A stretch of 64,000 nucleotides of DNA from Allolobophora icterica (lineage: Eukaryota; Annelida; Clitellata; Crassiclitellata; Lumbricidae), in NCBI GenBank assembly GCA_963556255.1, contig OY744608.1, positions 32,900,654 to 32,964,653 on the forward strand. Reading direction: 5' to 3'. Below, piece after piece: positions 37,136 to 49,915 of this stretch. A program made the translations under genes and the position numbers. How positions within the stretch are numbered: position 1 is the stretch's first letter; every line of letters starts with the position of its first letter. The notes beneath the pieces were generated by a model, which had not been told where the DNA came from, searched no databases, and saw only the letters and a list, made by a program, of their open reading frames with translations.

Positions 37136-38693
37136 TAAAAACTATAGTCTAGGCAAGCTTTACATTATTAGCCTCTGAAAAAGCTGAAGTCAATTAAACA
37201 AATACTTTTTGAGGTTTCATTCAACAGGACCACAGTTTAAGCACCTCTGTGATGAAAGGCACTGCCAAAATATGCACTCACCATCTGTTTGCTTTAGTCT
37301 TGGAAAAATGATGAAAACCTTTGGTAGACTGCCCAATTCTCTGTGTCTTATTCATCCTTAACTTCAGCATTGTCGTATGAGTTGATCATCTGATTTATGT
37401 ATCCAGGTGTATCCATGAATGGCCCTAAAACTTAAGCCACAGACATTAGAGGCTAGCAAGAAGTGCATCAAGAGGTGTTATGTAGGTGCTGTAGAAATGC
37501 TCAGTTACACACATGTAGAGTTACACACAAGAAGTTTTACTCAGATAGACTATCTCAGTTTTACAGATTCATTATACTATCCGGGTGTCTTATTCCATCA
37601 CCTTTTAGTTACCGAAACTTCCTTTACTGAATCAGAATTCTCAATTCAATTGCAACAAAACATGCTTTGCACTAGAATGACAGATGACTATCAAATCAGG
37701 AATGAAGTTGAAACCACTAATGGTGCAAACTGAGAAACAGCCAAATGACATGACAGTTAATTAGTCAAAACAATGCCACATCATAATAACACATACCGTT
37801 ATACATTCAGTAACGTAATACTGTCTGCGGAAATGTAATTGACATCACTATCTCTCCAAAGCAGCCATTAGGCCTTCATAAAGCACCGCAAAGCAGAATC
37901 TCAGACTTCTTATCTAGCAACACCATTGATAAACCTAGGAAGTAACATAAAAAGAGGCACAAGGCAAGCAACATCACCCCAGCACCACCATCAACATCAG
38001 GAGGGGGTAATTATTCTTCAATCCAATACCCTGCCCAGGCAGGCAGACTCTAACTCAGAGTCCAGTCAGGGCATGGAAAAACAATGCCAGCTGGCAGTCC
38101 CCCCACCCCCCGGCCATGTCAGATGGTCAGTGCTGGCCTTTGTTATGCTTTGTCAAGCCCAGCACAGCCTCCCAGCTTTAATCACCCTCTCCCTTATCAC
38201 CCCCCACACAGCAGTCAGATGCCCAAGGCAGAAAGGATATTATAATGAATGTCTCAGTCTCAACTTGGTTTATAACAGCACTCTGCACTTCATCTGCATG
38301 CATAAAACATCGGCTGGCTGAATACTTTCAGGCATAGTAATGCTGTCACCTTTGCCTAGTGTCTGCCCATGTAGGCGACATTATTAGTGTTCATTGTTAA
38401 TTAAAATCTATGACATTAGCATGAGATGCATGCAGAGTCAATCATCTGAAAGATATAATTTCACTTAACCCTCTCACTTCCTGTATAGATATCTGTTTCT
38501 GCTGTGGCCTGCCTGACCATCTAGCTGCCTGCTTGACCATCTAGCTGCCTGCTTGAGAGTGTAGGCAGAAAAGCTTCAGGTCGTCCCTCAACTTTTGACC
38601 CTAAAGGGCATGAATTTTTTGTCATTTCTCTTGCCATCTGATATTCCCATGCCAGGGGCACATGTGAAGACAAAATCTCAAATAATTTCTAAC
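37136..38693. other. No recognisable gene
   Basis: Non-coding. A 22-bp direct duplication (ACCATCTAGCTGCCTGCTTG) is at 38516-38556. The 131-codon plus frame at 37926-38321 has no motif. Confidence 0.45.
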
Positions 38694-38765
38694 CTGGCAT
38701 GGATTTAAACCCCAAATCTCTCGACTGACAGTCCAGCATACTAACAACTTGGCTATCCTCTAAAG
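38694..38765 (-). mobile_element. tRNA-like SINE head, degenerate
   Basis: On the minus strand: GGATAGCCAAGTTGTTAGTA (box A region), CTGGACTGTCAGTC (Asp-like anticodon loop CTGTCAG) and GGGGTTTAAATCC (box B region). The body downstream does not clearly match the family B copies, so it is either another family or heavily diverged. Confidence 0.5.
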
Positions 38766-40139
38766 AAGGTTTATGAATATGAAGAAAACATACAAATGAA
38801 AGAACCATAGATAGGATACCATCTTACAAAGGCTGGAATTTGTACTTTCTGTGGGTCTAACATACTTACACTTAATTTTCCAACTCTTCTCCGACTTGTG
38901 TGATCAGTATGCAAGCCACAGAATTCACATTAACCATAATCATATGGCTAACATTTGCACAGTAGCAAAGTAATGCGCCGTGATCTCTTTTACCTTCAAG
39001 AAGTAAACGTTGGTTCTTTTATTTTTCATATTATTATCCAAAATTAGACAAATCTTTAGCTTACAAGCTTTCTTCAACTTTTTGGCAATACATAATCAGT
39101 GGAACAGCTGAGGAATTTCCATGAGTCATTTCTTCTGCCTGGACCAATTTAAACAAATTGTTGCACATCCATTATGAAGGCTTCCAGGAATCCAGGGGTT
39201 AGGTTAACTGTTGACATGCAACATTAGTAATCAACAGTTTTTTTCAACAGAAAGAACTAAACAATTTTAATTGAACTGACAGTTTACATACAGCCTCACA
39301 CAGACCTGACCAAGGACCCTGGGTATAGAAGGGGGTCCTCGACCTGACCCATTTCTCAGTGCATCAGTTGAGTTTCATATGTGAGCCTCATTTACAGCAT
39401 TAATTAACCATGACGTCACTGTCCTTATCAGAAATTATCCACAGGAATTTGAGTTCCAGCAGGAAAACTCTGGCTGTCTACCACTTAATGGAAAAATTTA
39501 GCAGCTTAAAAGCGGTTGCAAGAAGTGACAAACACAGGCTGGCACAGCGGTTTACTAGTCTGTGTTCTGGTGATAGTTGCAGTGGGAAAACCAGATTCAC
39601 AGCAAAAAAACTAAGAAAAAAAATGCAATTGCCACAAACATTTGAGTTTGATTTACAAGTAGGCAGATTTTGTATTTCATTGATGATAAAATTAATAAAT
39701 CAAGGACGACTTAATTATGCACTAAGCTTTGATTATATCAATATAATTTAAATACGAAATTTAAGTCTAATATAGTTCAATTTTGAAAGTTTCAAATAAC
39801 TAAAGATTTAGATAATTTATGTCTCTAAATTGGACTTCGTCACATTGTCATATTCTTGTCCACATTGAGAGATATGGATGACAGGAAACCGTTTTACATT
39901 CATTGCTTGAACAACGAACACGTATACAGCCTCTGTGTAAACTAGGTTAGTGGTTCATCATCCAAATGGAGTGGAAGTAAATACACCAATATCATTGTCT
40001 GAAATGAAGATTAAAAATCTGGACCTTTTACCTCTGTGACCAAGGTTATACTACCATCTGGTACTTAGGTCATTGAAATAATTGCCATCATTAATATTGA
40101 CTGCACTGCTTAACCAGGAATACCATCATTGAGGCATCA
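38766..40139. other. No recognisable gene
   Basis: AT-rich DNA up to the LINE. The 113-codon frame at 39410-39751 is unrecognised. Composition changes abruptly to GC-rich at about 40138, marking the 5' end of the LINE insertion. Confidence 0.5.
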
Positions 40140-41174
40140 TTGACTGCTCCCCTATCTGGCCTCCGCTTAGCTACGTGGAACGTTCGCTCGATCCGAAATA
40201 AACACGTCGCTGTTGCTGACACGATACTCGCTGAAAACCTCGATCTACTCCTCATCACAGAGTCCTGGCACAGCTCCTCATCTGACGTGGCGGTACGCAG
40301 ATCTGCCCCGCCGGGCTATTCGTGCATTGACTGCCCGAGGGCTGATGTTCGGGACGGTGATGGACGTGGTGGAGGGCTCATCATCTACCATCGCGCAGCT
40401 CTACCAACGCGAAGGGTCACACTCCCAGACCCTCCCACGACCTTCGAGGCTCTGGTTGTCTCTGTCGCTTCGCCTCATGGCCCACTGACTATCATTGATG
40501 TCTACCGTCCGGGGTCTGAACCGCCGTCAACAGCCTTCTTTGGAGAGTTTGCGGCGCTACTTGAACAATTCGCGCTGCACAACACCCAGCTGGTCATCGC
40601 TGGTGACATCAACCTTCACCTTGAGGACCCGGAACTGCTGGAGACAAAGGAGTTCGCACTTATCGCGGAACAGTTTGGGCTGGTGCAGCGAGTCGCTGAA
40701 CCGACACATCGACTGGGCGGCTGGCTTGATGTTTTAATTACGCGAGACGACTGTCAGCTAAGTGACCTTACAGTCCACCCACCAACCATATCGGATCACG
40801 GTCTTGTAATTGCCGTGGTCCCATTCCTCCATGAGACTCCGATGCATGTCGAGGGACAGTTCAGATGCTGGAAGTCGATGGATCGTGCTACCTTCTGTGA
40901 GGCCCTCCTTTCCGTCCCAGCTTTCGCTGATCCATCCTCCCTCTCTGACGCCTCGACCTCTGACCTCTTTGAAATCTACGAGACAACGGTAGCCGATATC
41001 GTCAACACCTTGCTTCCAGCTCGTACTGCAAAGGCGCGCCGCTCGGTGCTGACACCATGGTTTGACGCTGAGTGCCGTGCTTATCGACGGCATGCCCGCC
41101 GCTTGGAAAGACACTACCGGAGAACTAAGGCCTCTACTGACCGTACGCGCTACCTGGATACGATACGTCCGTGA
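40140..41174 (+). CDS. LINE ORF2, apurinic-like endonuclease part
   Basis: Encodes a target-nicking endonuclease of the exonuclease-endonuclease-phosphatase fold. Motifs in order: LATWNVRSIRNK (metal-binding Asn, residues 10-21), LLITESWH (catalytic Glu, about 40), GGGLIIYHR (about 77-85), IAGDINLHL (about 151-159), LGGWLDVLITRDD and TISDHGLVI (the SDH triad end, about 221). The region after residue 280 (LTPWFDAECRAYRRHARR) is the linker to the polymerase. The frame starts at a TTG codon, not ATG, so the true start is lost or upstream. It stops at 41172-41174 because of a one-base shift relative to the reverse transcriptase frame: the shifted frame continues with REMHRRYKEKERSYWENK, as expected for an uninterrupted linker. 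Confidence 0.9.
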   Translation: MTAPLSGLRLATWNVRSIRNKHVAVADTILAENLDLLLITESWHSSSSDVAVRRSAPPGYSCIDCPRADVRDGDGRGGGLIIYHRAALPTRRVTLPDPPTTFEALVVSVASPHGPLTIIDVYRPGSEPPSTAFFGEFAALLEQFALHNTQLVIAGDINLHLEDPELLETKEFALIAEQFGLVQRVAEPTHRLGGWLDVLITRDDCQLSDLTVHPPTISDHGLVIAVVPFLHETPMHVEGQFRCWKSMDRATFCEALLSVPAFADPSSLSDASTSDLFEIYETTVADIVNTLLPARTAKARRSVLTPWFDAECRAYRRHARRLERHYRRTKASTDRTRYLDTIRP

Positions 41175-43035
41175 AATGCACCGTCGTTACAAAGAAAAAG
41201 AGCGGAGCTACTGGGAGAACAAGATTGCCCAGAACTCCGGAGAACCAAGGAAACTCTGGTCGACTTTCAATGATATCCTGGGTCGAGCGTGCTCTGGTTC
41301 CAGCCCGGCTGCATCGCACTTCACAGCCGATGCCTTCCTTAAGGCCTTCATGGGTAAAGTGAGTTCGGTCCGCGAGGCTACGGCTGACAGCCCACCACCG
41401 GTCTTTCCACCTACGAGCTGTGATCTTCCGTCTCTGGGCCCAATTACCAGTGTTGAGCTCCGTCAAATCATACTTACATCAGCGCCGAAAACCTGTGAAC
41501 TGGATCCACTCCCATCATTCATCCTGCAAGAGACCCTTGATGTCTTCCTACCGTTTCTTACGGTTCTATGTAATCGCTCCCTTCAAGAGGGAATTCTTCC
41601 TGCTAGCCAAAAGAAGTCCATCGTGGTTCCAGTGATTAAAGCGGAAGGACTCGACACTACTGAGCCAACTAATTTTAGGCCAATAGCAAATGTCTCATTC
41701 TTATCTAAAATAATTGAAAAGATTGTTGCCGCACAGCTCATGTGCTACCTTGACAAAAATGGTCTCCTCCCCACTTTCCAGTCCGGTTTCCGTAAGGGCC
41801 ACTCCACAGAAACCTTGTTGGTCCGCCTGCTATCTGACATATATGGAGCCATTGATAGATCTCAGGTCACTCTCCTTGCGCTGTTTGATGTGAGTGCCGC
41901 GTTCGACACTGTTGATCACGACATTCTCTTGCAGCGCCTATCCACTTCTTTTGGCTTCTCTGGCAATGTTCTTGATTGGCTTACCTCCTTTCTGCACGAC
42001 CGCTCCTTCATGGTCGTCCACGGATCCACTAGGTCTCCTTGGGTCCCTGCTCCATTTGGCCTGCCTCAGGGCTCTGTCCTTGGCCCCCTTCTTTACATAA
42101 TCTACACTGCCGACCTAGGGTCCCTGCTGGCGGCTGGGTCGGTCCTTAGCCAGTCCTATGCTGATGACCTGCAAGCCTATATACACTGCCCGGCTGTCCG
42201 CGCTGTTGCAGCGGTGGAAACCATGACCCATGCCATGGAGTCCCTGCAGGCCTGGATGTCCTCAAACCGCCTGCGGCTAAACCCCGCCAAGACGCAGTTT
42301 ATATGGCTTGGCACTCCCCAGCAGCTCTGTAAAATAGATCTGTCTTCTCTTGCCTTGCAATTCCCACACCTTGCTTTCTCGACCTCGGTCCGGGACTTGG
42401 GAGTCATCCTGGACCAGGAACTTGCATTCACGCGGCACATAAATCTTCTCTCCCGCAGTTGCTATTACCAGCTCCGGCAACTCAAGGTGATCTCCCGTTC
42501 TTTGTCTCCCGGTGCAGCTTCCACGCTTGTCCATGCTTTTGTTGTTTCTCGATTGGACTACTGCAGTGCCATATATGATGGACTCCCGGCCTGCCGGATT
42601 GAGTCCCTGAACAGAATCCTGCGTACTGCTGCCCGCCTTGTAGGCCGCATCCCCAAGTTTGGCAGAGTGTCTGCGTATATGAGGGATGTCCTCCACTGGC
42701 TCCCCTACCCACAGCGCATCACTTACCGAATCTCTGCCTTGGTCCGGCGGTGCTTTGAAGGTTTGGCCCCTCCATACCTGCGGGAGCTCTGCTGTCCCAC
42801 CTCATGCTCGCAGCGCCGTTCCTCTCTCCGCTCAGCTGCGCAGGCTGAACTTGTTGTTCCCCGCGTGCGGACAACCATACGGCAGCGCCGTGCCTTCTCT
42901 GTGGCTGCCCCCATGACCTGGAATGGGCTTCCTACCAAGCTCCGTCAATTACCGATTGGTCATTTCACCCTGTTTCTTACTGTCCTCAAAACTGCGTTAT
43001 TTGACCGTGGTTGGGCTGGGAGTGCTCCTGAGTAG
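41062..43035 (+). CDS. LINE ORF2, reverse transcriptase part (shifted frame)
   Basis: The sensible part begins near 41165 at the linker. Reverse transcriptase motifs follow in order: TNFRPIANVSFLSKIIEKIV (palm entry, about residue 206-225), LPTFQSGFRKGHST, LALFDVSAAFDTVDHDIL (motif A, two catalytic-region Asp), FGLPQGSVLGPLLYIIYTADL split as GLPQGSVLGPLL (motif B), SYADDLQAY (motif C, the catalytic Asp pair), MSSNRLRLNPAKTQF (motif D/E), then the thumb and C-terminal LVHAFVVSRLDYCSAIYDGL, VLHWLPYPQR and MTWNGLPTKL. All catalytic residues are present. The L2-like SAAFDTVDH and WNGLP patterns place it in the L2/CR1 group. Overlap with the endonuclease frame is an artefact of the frameshift. Antisense frames at 40758-42938 are shadows. 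Confidence 0.92.
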   Translation: MTLSAVLIDGMPAAWKDTTGELRPLLTVRATWIRYVREMHRRYKEKERSYWENKIAQNSGEPRKLWSTFNDILGRACSGSSPAASHFTADAFLKAFMGKVSSVREATADSPPPVFPPTSCDLPSLGPITSVELRQIILTSAPKTCELDPLPSFILQETLDVFLPFLTVLCNRSLQEGILPASQKKSIVVPVIKAEGLDTTEPTNFRPIANVSFLSKIIEKIVAAQLMCYLDKNGLLPTFQSGFRKGHSTETLLVRLLSDIYGAIDRSQVTLLALFDVSAAFDTVDHDILLQRLSTSFGFSGNVLDWLTSFLHDRSFMVVHGSTRSPWVPAPFGLPQGSVLGPLLYIIYTADLGSLLAAGSVLSQSYADDLQAYIHCPAVRAVAAVETMTHAMESLQAWMSSNRLRLNPAKTQFIWLGTPQQLCKIDLSSLALQFPHLAFSTSVRDLGVILDQELAFTRHINLLSRSCYYQLRQLKVISRSLSPGAASTLVHAFVVSRLDYCSAIYDGLPACRIESLNRILRTAARLVGRIPKFGRVSAYMRDVLHWLPYPQRITYRISALVRRCFEGLAPPYLRELCCPTSCSQRRSSLRSAAQAELVVPRVRTTIRQRRAFSVAAPMTWNGLPTKLRQLPIGHFTLFLTVLKTALFDRGWAGSAPE

Positions 43036-43088
43036 GCAATCTTGAAGGGGCGCTATATAAAACTACTTTAATAATAATAATAATAATA

Positions 43089-43644
43089 TCAGCAGGGCAT
43101 CTATAATCTAAGTTTTGTATCACCTAAAATGAATATTGCTGTAACTGATGGCACCCCATGACCAATGTTCCAGAATACCAATTCTTACAATTGAAAATCA
43201 CTTCAAGGATACGCATGCTAAATTATTCATCTTAAAACTGGAATGACATCAAGTTTTGAAAACGTGGACAAACCCGAGAATAAAATTTCAGGCTGAAACT
43301 AAGTAACTGGAAAGATCCCTTGCTGAGACAACGGTCTTCCACCTCTGACAATTCCTCCAAATCCTTTCTTCAAATATCATTCCTAGCTCTAAGCTATAAT
43401 TGCTGACATTAACCACTAAACCTAAACTTTACTTACAAGTATACAACCACAACTTCATAACAACTTAGTTTAATTATTTAAAGTATTAAATATATCAACG
43501 CAACAATGCTTGTTAGGTGCTTCTGAAATTGACACACTACAAAAAAGAGAGTAATGTAAACTAATAACCAAGAGATTAAATTGAGACCAACTCAAGGTAC
43601 CTTTACTTAGTTATCAATTTTGCCATATACAAGTAAGTATGTAC
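43089..43644. other. No recognisable gene
   Basis: AT-rich non-coding DNA after the LINE. Confidence 0.5.
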
Positions 43645-43654
43645 ATTATTATTA

Positions 43655-43745
<91 letters not shown>

Positions 43746-43790
43746 GGAGCTTTTATATAGCACCCCTTCAAAATCTAGACACTTACAATA
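43645..43790 (-). repeat. LINE/SINE 3' tail with (ATT)n terminal repeat
   Basis: Read on the minus strand: ATTTTGAAGGGGTGCTATAT, AAAAGCTCCTT, then about 100 bp of AAT repeats. This is the end of the LINE at 43.09 kb in opposite orientation, so the microsatellite is a retroelement tail that has grown. No coding body is recognisable upstream (43791-43870). Confidence 0.75.
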
Positions 43791-45714
43791 GTGCCATTTA
43801 AGTAACTCACAAATGAGCTTCACTTGCTCAATAATTGTAAAATTTTGATTCTCCAGCATTATTTAGACCCAGTATAAACTTAACCAACCGGAAACCCAAT
43901 TTGTGAAAATCAGCCCCAAAACACTCAAACTTAATTTCTTCAGTAAATAAACACACCAGTTTTCATACCTTTACTCCCAATGGGTCACAACTGGCTACAA
44001 AAATCATTGCATCATTGAGGCCACTGAATTAACCAGTTCAACAGATGGCCTCTTGGTCACATTTTAGGCATCAATTGTTTCCTCCATCTGCCTGACGCCA
44101 AAGGAGGCTAGCTAAATGGCAATTGACAGCTTTTCTAATCACAAATAATCCATTCACTCAAGCCTAACCTAAGAGCCAGAAACAACAATAACTACTTCAT
44201 GGATAGGGGTATCACCCATTTCTGAAGTATCTTGTCCATCTTATCTGACATGTTCTTCAGTCTACAGCAAGCAACAACCTCAGATGTAGCAAATCTTACT
44301 TTCGATATGGAGGGTGATCCAATTATGGGGATCCTCCTATTAAAGAAAACATGTTGGTATAATTTTGATTTATAGGAATCAAAGCTTGGGTGGCATGCAA
44401 CCACAACCCAGCTGCCAGTAATTTGAATAACACAAGGGAGCTAGATTGGAGTGTCATGGAGCAAATGGGGTTGGAGTTAAGCGTCATTAAAAAGTGATTA
44501 ATTGAAGGTAGCCCAATGATGAATGGCTGCCTAAACAATAAAACCACAAATCATGCAGATGAAACTAGCCATGCCAGACATCCCATATTCAGACCAGACT
44601 TGGTTTCATTAGGATCTCTCATTATCCTAGCATGTCTGTCCTAAAAGTCATACACTGTCCTGCCAGTTTATCTAATCCTCATGATGTGAGCTTACCTAAT
44701 TGCTTCTTCTCTAACAGGATTTAACAGAAAGTCAGTTGCTGTTGGCTTGTCCTTCTTAAAAGAAACTCAGAGAACCCTAATATGTCACCGGACTTGTGTC
44801 AATATCTAGAATAGTCTGGCCTTACTTATCATTAAAATGGCTCATCACCCTTAATACCAAAGAAACAGTAAAACTTGATCATAGTTAACCATGAACAAAA
44901 AAAAGCCAAAGTCAAATTAAATTACAATTTACAACAGATCAAAATTTTAGAACGTATCTATGGTTAGCATTACAATTACAAATGCAAGGCCAAGAAGGAT
45001 CAGAAACGTACCATTTATCCATCACTGTGCACCAACTTTGCACATATGGCTGTTGCAAATCAACATTACAGACAGAAGTGGCTTAGAGAACACAAGTAGG
45101 CCAGCAAATCTACTGATCGGCATGAGCATCACTCACCATTCACTGCAACGTGTGCATGTTTCAATGTTCAAATTCCAACCACAGCACTGTGGCGTCACAA
45201 ATCCCAAACTATACACAGATTTCCGAGAATTCCATGTTAAATCAAACCCTAAGATATTCTATTTCACTCAGACATAAACAGCCTCTAGCTTCTAAGATAA
45301 GTCCTGTCGTCCTCGACTACAAGAGGGAAAAGAACCACTTGTAAATATATCTTAGCTGAAGATTGGTGCCAGCTGGCACAAACTCTTGCTACATCCCAGA
45401 ATAAAATGTCAGGAATTAGCGTGCAACATACTCTGTGCATATGTTGTGCCCCTGAACTAGACAACATGGCAACTGCCGCCACTGTAGGCATCAATCACTG
45501 GCATCAATGGCAGTAAGAATGGCAGTCAACAGTATCAAACACTAATGGTTCAAATACCCTACTATTATGTTAAATAGGCAATGCTTGTTAAAGGTTGCAA
45601 TTATCAGTGGAAAGATAACTTATAATTAAGATGAGACCCTGGTGTTTGCCAGTACAAAGTACAAACACCCTAACAGCTATATATGCATGTATGTACGTAT
45701 GTATGTGTGTATGA
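43791..45714. other. No recognisable gene
   Basis: AT-rich, mostly single-copy DNA. The frames at 44192-44547 and 44960-45344 have no motif. A TGTA-rich microsatellite is at 45676-45715. Confidence 0.5.
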
Positions 45715-46165
45715 ATGAAGAAACGTAGGTAGGGTGTTTTAAGCGCCAACAAAGGCAGTGCAGGAATGACTATCTAACTGATCCAAATAGTGTGTTTTAA
45801 GAGTTTTAAAATGTTGGTTGAACAGAGCTAAATGCAATAGCATACATGTGCCATGGAAGACTGTTCCCAGAGGATGGTGCAAGACATGAGAAGGCATGAC
45901 GGCTTGAGCTGATGCAAGTAAACACAGCAACTGCACATCTCCAGGAGCAGAAGAGCGCAACAATTGCCAACCCAGCTGACTTGAGACTGAAATATGGAGC
46001 TCCACAATGTATTTTGCCCTAGAAGAATCTTGAATTTTGTTCCATTCTCAGTCGGGAGCCAGTGGAGCGCATCCTTCATAATCCCACATGGGATAGAACT
46101 TAGGCAGACTGGCCAGTATAGTTGGGCAGCCCAGTTGAGGATACACTAAAGCCGACTCATTCTGA
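45715..46165 (-). pseudogene. Decayed L2/CR1-like LINE C-terminal part
   Basis: The minus frame begins MKDALHWLPTENGTKFKILL, corresponding to MRDVLHWLPYPQRITYRISA in the intact LINE. Further on, across a shift, come TILWEQSSMAH (for the TWNGLP block) and FNQHFKTLKTHYLDQ (for the final ..F...LKT.LF). Order and direction match a 5'-truncated, decayed copy. Confidence 0.7.
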
Positions 46166-46208
46166 ACTTTGGCAGGACACAAGGGTGGAATTACAATAGT
46201 TAAATAGT

Positions 46209-46421
46209 GGGGCGTGGTGGCTCAGTGGTAAGTTCGGCGCCTTGTGACCACTCTAGCCGCTGTGTACGGACCTTGGGCAAGTCCTTCATTGCGATTGCTC
46301 GTGGCGCTTCAGCATGAAAACTCCGACATAGTATCAAATGCTGTAGTCAGGAGCGCCTCTGAGTAGTAGTAGACTTGAGGAGGTGCTACAGAAATATCCG
46401 AAATAATAATAATAATAATAA
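46209..46421 (+). mobile_element. tRNA-derived SINE with deleted box B
   Basis: Same family as the 19.9 kb copy: GGGGCGTGGTGGCTCAGTGG, then GTAAGTTCGGCGCCTTGTGA, then directly CCACTCTAGCC. The roughly 25 bp containing the second promoter box present in the other copy is missing. The body (ACCTTGGGCAAGTCCTTCAT), the LINE-like tail (GCGCCTCTGAGTAGTAGTAG) and an (AAT)n end are intact. No clear target duplication. Confidence 0.83.
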
Positions 46422-46639
46422 ATCATGTCAGAATAAAAAGTTCACAGTGTATCTGCAGCACTAAAGGAATGGCCATGCAGCTGATACAGTGGGTAGGGTC
46501 TCTGTTTCCAAGAACCAATAATGGCCCCAAAAGCCAAATGGTTCATGAGTATGGTTTAGCAGTGCTTTGTGAGGTATTTAACAGATGCTACATCAAATGT
46601 CTTGAACAGCATAAGTATGGAAGTACAACAGAAACGTCT

Positions 46640-46740
46640 TTCTAATAATTATGCTTCATTATAGTATGCTTATGGTATAAGCACTTCTGATGACTTTCTC
46701 CAGAAAGACACTATATAAATTTGTTATTACATTTACAATT
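46640..46740 (+). repeat. Decayed LINE-type 3' tail
   Basis: CACTTCTGATGACTTTCTCC then AGAAAGACACTATATAAAT and an ATTAC-type tail, in the order of the LINE terminus. No coding sequence attached. Confidence 0.5.
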
Positions 46741-46997
46741 ACAGCAAGATAATTCTAATAACATGATATGGAACATGAATAAAATGATAATGACAACAAA
46801 TAATTCTGATATAAAATCAATTGGGATGTGGACCCCAAGTAACCTCTGTACAATACAACCTCCTTATAACAGAGTATTATGGCTCCCAGTACCTCTACTG
46901 TGTAATACTCCTCCTACGAAATGCATTATACATATCCACTTAAAGACAGACAAAAGTACCGGTATTACAAATACCCTATAAAATCTACACCCACACC

Positions 46998-47317
46998 CAG
47001 GGGTGTAACTTTAGCCTAAAAAGTGGGGGTACCAATACCTTGGTCTAAAATGTGGGGGGTACCAATTTCTTCTCCACTTTCGTTTTTCGCATGATGACCA
47101 TTTTGAACATATTCCTACCAGTATTCTCATTAATTTTGGCTCTCAATTTACCTGTATATCTAAGCACTTTAATACTTTTGGCGGAGATTGTGTTCTCTGG
47201 GAAGGCACACTAATAAAATATTGATTGGCATTGTTTAAAATGTGGGGGTACAGTACCCCCCAGTCCAAAAAGTGGGGGGTACGGGTACCCCTCGTACCCC
47301 CACAAATTACGCCTATG
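46998..47317. mobile_element. hAT-type MITE (320 bp) with 8-bp TSD
   Basis: The ends are CAGGGGTGTAACTTT and, from the right, CATAGGCGTAATTTG. The perfect 8-bp repeat CCCACACC is at 46990-46997 and 47318-47325. The subterminal word AAAGTGGGGG(G)TAC occurs four times inside, twice near each end but in the same orientation. Such repeated words are often transposase-binding sites in hAT elements. No coding capacity. Confidence 0.85.
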
Positions 47318-47325
47318 CCCACACC

Positions 47326-49605
<2,280 letters not shown>

Positions 49606-49915
49606 CAGTGTGTGTCATGCTTTTCCATGTATTTTACAGCAGCAGTGTGTGTCATGCTTTTCCGTGTATTTTAGAGCTGCCGTGTGTGTCATGCTTTTCC
49701 GTGTATTTTAGAGCTGCCGTGTGTGTCATGCTTTTTCATCTATTTTAGAGCAGCAGTGTGTGTCATGCTTTCCCATGTATTTTACAGCAGCAGTGTGTGT
49801 CATGCTTTTCCATGTATTTTACAGCAGCAGTGTGTGTCATGTTTTTCCGTGTATTTTAGAGCAGCAATGTGTGTCATGCGTTTCGATGTCTTTTACAGCA
49901 GCAGTGTGTGTATCA
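49606..49915. repeat. 37-bp minisatellite, 8 copies plus a partial
   Basis: Units of the form AGTGTGTGTCATGCTTTTCC followed by RTGTATTTTASAGCWGC recur every 37 bp (about 49608, 49645, 49682, 49719, 49756, 49793, 49830, 49867). Since 37 is not a multiple of three, all three frames stay open and overlap. None is a credible gene. The core AG.AGTGTGTGTCATG is also found in the 51-64 kb minisatellite. Confidence 0.92.

Larger units (their letters stand above)
40138..43088 (+). mobile_element. LINE of the L2/CR1 group, nearly full ORF2, 5' truncated
   Basis: One GC-rich, coding-biased unit holds an endonuclease, a reverse transcriptase and a 3' tail. It begins at the first endonuclease residues with no ORF1 or 5' UTR, consistent with incomplete reverse transcription. 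It ends TTGAAGGGGCGCTATATAAA, then ACTACTTT and an (AAT)n terminal repeat, as expected for LINEs that prime on microsatellite-like ends. No target duplication is obvious. One frameshift near 41155-41170 is the only break seen, so the insertion is probably recent. Confidence 0.93.

Noticed and set aside
36877..37152. Poly-Asp/poly-Arg protein
   Set aside because: Triplet microsatellite (GAT, GGT, GAG) translated in one frame. No splice borders or conserved flanks.
40213..42938. Many 60-139-codon frames inside the LINE on both strands
   Set aside because: Shadows in GC-rich coding sequence. The true frames carry all endonuclease and reverse transcriptase motifs.
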